A stretch of DNA of 8,489 nucleotides, taken from contig JACQBB010000365.1 in assembly GCA_016194625.1 (NCBI GenBank), positions 1-8,489 on the forward strand, written 5' to 3'. The stretch's first letter is position 1; each line of letters starts with the position of its first letter. Position numbers and translations under genes: made by a program. This DNA is from Elusimicrobiota bacterium (GTDB lineage: Bacteria; Elusimicrobiota; Elusimicrobia; UBA1565; UBA9628). The notes beneath the pieces were generated by a model. It was not told the origin of the DNA and searched no databases. It was given only the letters and a program-made list of their open reading frames with translations. Shown one piece after another: positions 1 to 6,100 of this stretch.

Positions 1-28
1 GCGGATGTTGACCTAGGTCAATATCCGC
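1..28. promoter_or_regulatory. 28-nt near-perfect palindrome just upstream of the start codon
   Basis: Bases 1-28 read almost the same on both strands. Thirteen of the 14 pairs are Watson-Crick, and the remaining one (7 with 22) is a G-T mismatch that would be a G-U wobble in RNA. The inner 14 bases (8-21, TTGACCTAGGTCAA) are a perfect palindrome. The block is more AT-rich than the gene and ends five bases before the ATG at 34. It could be an operator for a dimeric regulator of the gene, an RNA hairpin over the ribosome-binding region, or the end of an upstream gene's terminator. It lacks a T-run, which argues against a classical intrinsic terminator. The symmetry is directly visible; the role is inference. 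The true repeat may extend beyond the window edge. Confidence 0.6.
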
Positions 29-33
29 GACCG

Positions 34-117
34 ATGCGCTGGAACAAGATGGCCCGCCGTCTCGTCGCCGCCGCCCTCTCGGGCGCCCTCGTGCTGGGCG
101 CGCCGGGCGGCTCGGCG
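34..117 (+). other. N-terminal Sec-type signal peptide (residues 1-28)
   Basis: The first nine residues carry four basic side chains (R2, K5, R8, R9). A hydrophobic core follows at residues 10-23 (LVAAALSGALVLGA), then a helix-breaking PGG and a small-residue GSA, after which cleavage at about A28/Y29 would fit. There is no lipobox cysteine. Using Met6 (base 49) as start would leave a shorter but still workable signal peptide, so this feature does not decide between the two starts. It places what follows outside the cytoplasm. Confidence 0.75.
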
Positions 118-3100
118 TATCAGGCCGCCGCCCAGGCGCTCGGCCGCGGCGCCGCCGCCGCCGAGGCGGGCGCCCGCCCCGCCGTCGTCCCCGTCCTCTC
201 GCCCGCGTCGCTCGGCGTCGCGCCGCTCTCCGCTCCTTCCATGACCGCCGCCGCGCCGCTGGCCGCCGCGCCGTCGGCCCCGCAGGCGGCCCTTCCGGCG
301 GCCGCTCCCATCGCCGCGCTCGCCGGCCCGTCCGCGGCGCGCGCCGCAGTCCCCGCCGCCCCCGTCGTCCGCGCGGCGCTCCCCGCGCCCGCGCCGACCG
401 CCGCCGCCTCGGTCCGCGAGAGCGCGTCCCGCGACCTCGCCTCCTTGCCCATGGCCTCGGTCGACGTCCGGCCGGGCTCCGGCGAGCGGCTCTTCGACGG
501 CGCGGCGGCGCGGCTGGTCACGGCCGAGGCGCCGGCGGTGACGGCGGCCTCGCCGTCCGTCAGGAAGAGGCCGTCGCGCTTCCTGAGACGCGCGCTCGCG
601 GCGGTGGCGATCTCGGCGATGGCCCTGATGCCCCTTCCGTCGCTGTCGCAGACGATGCCGACTCAGCCGGTCGGCAAGGCGGCGGTGGCGCACGTCGTTC
701 CGGCGCAGGGCGCGCCGGGGCCGTCCCAGGCGCCGCCGGCGGCTCAGGCCGAGGTCCCGCTGCCGCGCCCGCTCGTCGCGACGCTCGCGGTCGACCGCGC
801 CGACGCCACCGTCGGCGAGCGCGTCCATCTGACGGTCACGCTGACCAACCCGACCGCGGCCCCGATCACGGTCGAGGGCCTGCGCGGGGCGCTGAACGAC
901 GCCCTTCCCGAGGACCTGGAGGTCCAGGGCAAGGGCGCCGAGCCGCCGCTGACGCTGGCCCCGGGCGAGACGAAGACCGTCGTCTACGAGGCGATCCCGT
1001 TCGCCGCCGGCGAGATCAAGGTCTCGGGCGCGGTCGCGTCGGCGGCCGTCGCCCAGAACGAGGCCTACCCCGACGGCATCGAGATCGTCCTGCCCGAGAC
1101 CGTCGTCACCGTCAAGTCGGTCCTGACTCCCGATTGGAAGGAGAAGGGCCTGCGCGACATCGTCGACGTCCAGCGCGCGCAGAGCCCGCGCTGGCTGTGG
1201 GTCGCCGGCGGCGCGCTGGCCTTCCTGCTCCTGATCGGACTGGAGCGCGCGCTGGCGGCGCGGCGCTGGTACCCGAAGCTCGACGCGCGGCGCCTGTCGC
1301 TGGTCGCCGCGACCGAGGCCGAACTGGCCGAGCTCGAGGCCGCCGCCGCGACGCTGCCCGCCGCCGAGTTCCACGCCCGCGTGCAGGAGGCCGTCACCCG
1401 CTTCATGACGGACTTCGCGGGCTTGCCGCGCCGCGAGCGCTCCGCGAAGGTCCTCGCCAAGGACCTGAAGGCCTCGAAGGCCTATCGCGCCGAGCACGTC
1501 GCCGTCGCCGCCGAAGTCGCCTCCCGCGCCGAGACGGCGCGCTTCTCCGGCGTCGACGACGGCGTCGAGGGCCGCCGCCGCGACCTGGCCCGCCTGCGCG
1601 CGCTGGTCGAGACCGTCGCCGCGAAGTCCAAGGCCGCGGCCCCGAAAGGCGGGGCCGACCTCAACGCGTTCGGCGCGGCCGCCGGCCTGCAGTTCGGCAG
1701 CCCGTGGGCCCTGCTGCTGTTCGTCCCGTTCGCGGCTTATCTATGGAAGGCGTGGCGCGCGCGGGGGACCGGCGCCCGCTTCGCGGTCAGCTCCGACGCG
1801 CAAGCCTCCAGCCACCGCAGCTGGCGCGAGCGCCTGGCGGGCCTGCCCCGCGCGGTGCGCCTGACCGCGGTCGCCCTGCTCATCGTCGCGCTCGCGCGGC
1901 CGATGATCGGCGTCCAGCGCCTGGAGACCTTCACGCCCTCGACCGACACGATGATCGTCGAGGACCGCTCGGGCTCGATGAGCGAGAAGATGGGCTCCGG
2001 CACCAAGCTGGAGGCCGCCGCCGACGCGATCCGCGCGTACGTCGACGAGCAGCGCAAAGGCACGCAGAACCGCGTCGGGATGGAGACCTTCGACGACGCG
2101 CCCTACGTGGACGTGCGCCTCACGACCGACTACGACGCGCTGATCTCCCACCTCAAGGAGATCAAGACCGGCGGCTCCACCGCGGTCGGCGAGGCGATGC
2201 TGACGGCGATCGGCCACTTCGCCGAGATCAACATCATGGACCTGGACGGCGACAAGGACGCCCGCGCGGTCCAGATGCAGAAGCTCCTGCGCGAGAAGGG
2301 CCTGGCCGCCGCGCTCGAGTTCGCCAAGCCGTATCCGGACCTGATGACCAAGGTCCTCCACCCGGAGCGCGCGAAGGTGATCGTGCTGTTCACCGACGGC
2401 GAGTCGAACACCGGCGTGAACCCCGAGGAGGCCGCCGGCATCGCCGCCTCGCTCGGCGTGAAGGTGTACACGGTCGGCGTCGGCGACAGCTTCGACGCGA
2501 AGACCCTGCAGTCGGTCGCGCAGATCACGAAGGGCCAGTTCTACAAGGCCGGCGACGCCGAGCGCCTGCGCGAGGTCCTGCTCGAGATCTCGCGCCTGGA
2601 GAAGGCGCCGGCGAAGGTCGTCTCGACGGTGACGGTGAAGGACTACCAGGCGCTGCTCGCGCTGCTGGCGTTCATGCTGCTGGGCGCCGAGGCCGCGCTG
2701 GGCAACACCCGCCTGCGCACCCTGCAGGCGATGATCCTGGCCCTCGGCCTGCAGGGCGCGCCGCTGCTGCCGACCGTCAGCCCCGCGCAGTTCGCGCAGA
2801 CGCAGACTCTGACGACGGGCGCGCCCGCCGCCGAGGCCGGCCGCCTGTCGCAGGTCCCGCCGGAGATGGCCGACGGCAACCGCCTGTACGCGCAGGGCCG
2901 CTACGACGAGGCGGTCAAGAAGTACGCCGAGGGCCTGGCCGCGCATCCCGACGTGCCCGAGCTGTACTTCAACATGGGCGACGCGTACCTGCGCCTGGGC
3001 GACCTGGCCCGCGCCGAGCAGGCGTATCGCAAGTACCTCGACCTGACGCCGGACGCCGCGAAGCAATCGAAGGCGCTGTTCAACCTGGGCGACGCCGCGC

Positions 3101-6100
3101 TGAAGGCGCAGGACGGCGAGAAGGCGATCGAGTTCTTCAAGGAAGCCTTGCGCCGCGACCCGGGCAATCAAGACGCGAAGTGGAACCTGGAGGCGCTCAA
3201 GCAGCAGCAGAAGGAGCAGCAGAAGGACCAGCAGAACCAGAAGGGCAAGAAGGGCCAGAAGGGCAAGAAAGGCCAGAAGGGTCAGAAGGGCGACCAGAAG
3301 GGGGACCAGCAGGGCGACCCCTCGCAGAGCTCCCAGCAAGGCGACCAGCAGCCCGGCTCCGGCGGCGGCCCCGCCAAGCCCCAGCCCGGCACCCCGAAGC
3401 AGGGCGCCGAGCAGCTGACCGACAAGCTCGGCGACCAGCAGCAGAAGTCCGACGAGGCCGCGCGCAAGGGCATCACCCGCAAGGGCACCGGCACCTGGGG
3501 CGCGCTCGGCGTGCCGCTCGCCGCGCTCGCCGGCCAGGGGATCGCGTTCTCCTCGCCGTGGGTGCTGGCCGCGGTCGTCGTCGCGGTCCCGCTCGCGATC
3601 GGCCTCGCCTGGTGGGGCCTGCGCTCGCGCCTGCGCGCCGCGCGCGAGCTGTCCCCGGGCACCGCGCCGAAGTCCGCCGCCGCCTGGTGGGGGCTGAAGC
3701 GCCATCTGCAGAAGTCCGCGCTGACCATCGCCGCGCTGATGCTCGCGGGCCTGGCCGCCACCGACCCGCGCGGCGGCGCCGTCGACGAGCGCGTGAACTT
3801 CGGCGGCAAGGACCTGGTCGTCGCGGTGGACGGCTCCAACAGCTTCATCTACGCCGAGGACGGCCGCATGGACGAGGCCAAGAAGGAGCTCGGCGCCTTC
3901 ATCGAGCGCCTGCGCGGCACCGACCGCGTCGGCCTGGTGGTCTTCGCGGGAGGCGCGCGCACGGCGTCGCCGATCTCGGTGGACTACGGCAACTTCGCGT
4001 TCAAGCTGGACCGCCTGGAGCGCGAGGCGCGCGGCCTCAAGGAAGGCTCGGACCTGGGCGAGTCGGTGAAGTTCGCCGTCGAGCGCTTCGACGACGCCAA
4101 GAAGATCGGCGACCGCCCGCGCATCCTGATCGTGATCTCCGACGGCGAGTCGTTCGACTCCGAGATCGACGCCGCGATCAAGGCCGCGCAGGAGAAGGGC
4201 GTCGTCGTCTACACGATCGGCATGGGCTCGCCCGCCGGCGTGAGGATGAAGGTGCCGACCGAGGACGGGAAGGGCAGCGAGTACATCATCGACTCTAAGA
4301 CCGGCGCGCCCGCCGTCACGCATCTCGAGGAGGCCAAGCTGCGGCGTCTCGCCGAATCCACCGGCGGCGCGTACTTCCGCGCCGGCCACGGCGCGACGAT
4401 CGACAAGGTGATGGAGCTGGTCGCCTCCCGCGAGAAGGGCCGCCACTCCGACTCGATCAAGTCGCCCCAGCCGATCGGCGGCTACCTGCTGTGGCCCGCG
4501 CTGGCCTTGCTCCTGCTCGACCTGCTCCTGCCCGGCCGCTCGCTGCTGCGCCGCGACGCGCCCGCGCCGAAGGCGAAGGGCAAGGGCCCGGGCGCCGCCG
4601 GGATGATGGGCGCCGCGCTGATCCCGCTGGCCGCCTGGCCGCAGATCCTGCCGTTCGCGCTGCTGGCCGTCGTCGTCTCCGGTCTCGTCGCCGCCGACGT
4701 GTGGACGAAGGGCGCGGTGCTGCGGGCCGCGCGCGAGGCCTGGCAGAGGCGGACGCGCTTCGTGCCGAAGGGCGTCGCCGCCGACCTGGACGCGCTGTTC
4801 GACCTGCGCGAGGCGGACCGCCCGCGCCTGGCCGCGTTCGTCGCGCGCTGGCAGGGCGCCAAGGACGCGGCCCGCCCCGCGCTGATCGCCGAGGCCGCCG
4901 CCGACGACGCGCTGTGGCGCGAGATGCTGAGCGCCGCCTGCCTGTCGGGCGCGGGCGCCGAGGCGCACGAGGCCGTGCTGGGCGCCCTGCGCGCGCAGAC
5001 GCGCTCCCGCCTGGAGCCGCTGGCGCCGGTGGTCTCCCGCGTCGCCGCGCGCCGCGGCCTGCTCGCCTGGCTCGACCACGCCGACGCGCGCGAGCGCGTG
5101 GGCGCGCTCGAGGACCTGGCCGCCGAGCGGCCGTTCGCCGCGCCGCTGCCGCCGGCGCCGCGCCCGTCGCGTCCCGGCCTGGCCGCCCGCGCGGGACGCG
5201 CCGCGACGCTCGGGCTGGTGGCGCTCAGCCTGGTGATGTCCGGCCTGTCCATCGACGGCACCGCGCGCTTCTCGCGGCAGCAGGCCGCCGCCGAGGCCGC
5301 CGCGTTCACGATCTTCTACGGCGACGACATGTTCGTCTTCTCCGACCGCTACATCGACGAGCGCATCCCGCAGATCGTCCTGCCCGCCCTGCGCGACTGG
5401 CACAAGACGGCGCGCGAGGCGGGCGCGGAGTACGAGCGCGCGCTGCAGGTCCTGCGCGAGTCGCCCGACCCGAAGGCCGACAACCTGCTCGTCGTCGCGT
5501 TCCGCCGCGCGTCGCTGCTGCCGCTGACGCCGGCCGCGGAGACCACGCTCCTCAAGGCGATGGTCGAGCGCGACAGCGACGCGCTGTGGGCCTCGCTCGA
5601 CCGCACGATCGCGCAATCCGGCGATGACGCCCGCCAGGCCGCGCTGCTGGTGAAGCTGGTGATGCTCGGCGTCGAGGTCGGCAACGAGCACGCGTTCGGG
5701 AACCTGTTCCGCGCGCTGAAGAGCCCGAACGACGAGGCGCGCGGCGCCGCGTTCGAGGCGCTGTACGGCGCGATGGCCGCCGCCGAGGCGAAGGCCCCGT
5801 TCTACCCGCGCCTGGCCGCGATCAACGCGCGCTTCGCCGCCGACCCGGCCCTGCAGATGTGGACCGAGGTGTTCGCCCTGCGCCGCGCCTCCTCCCCGGG
5901 CGCCGACGCGCTCGACGCCGAGAAGACCCGCGCCTTCTTCGATCAGCTGCTCTCCAACGCCGCCGCGCTCGACGCCCAGCGCCCCGCCGCCTTCGCCGCG
6001 GCGCTCGCGCAGGCCAAGCAGTCGGGCCAGGACCCGCAGCTCCCGCCGTCGATGCTCGCCGCGGAGCTCGGCATGATGGCGAAGTTCGCCGAGCGCGCGC

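Noticed and set aside
8..36. TTGACC at 8-13 as a sigma70 -35 box for this gene
   Set aside because: The matching -10 position would fall on about 31-36, inside the start codon and GC-rich. The TTGACC is better explained as half of the palindrome.
13..1497. A 494-codon reverse-strand open frame covering the 5' region
   Set aside because: It runs through the palindrome and the signal-peptide coding region, and its translation is Arg/Gly/Asp low-complexity sequence with no motif.
2239..2274. A canonical EF-hand calcium loop in the first VWA insert
   Set aside because: The DLDGDKD start fits partly, but position 6 is Lys instead of Gly and position 12 is Gln instead of Glu, so a classical EF-hand is not supported.
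2851..2880. A separate internal batC start at the ATG at 2866
   Set aside because: The GGAG before it directly abuts the ATG, too close to act as an SD, and the upstream frame is continuous. Nothing indicates a second gene.
1134..4298. A 1054-codon open frame on the forward strand in another register
   Set aside because: Its product is an Arg/Gly/Pro/Ala-rich shadow with no domain, and it overlaps the VWA and TPR coding sequence completely.
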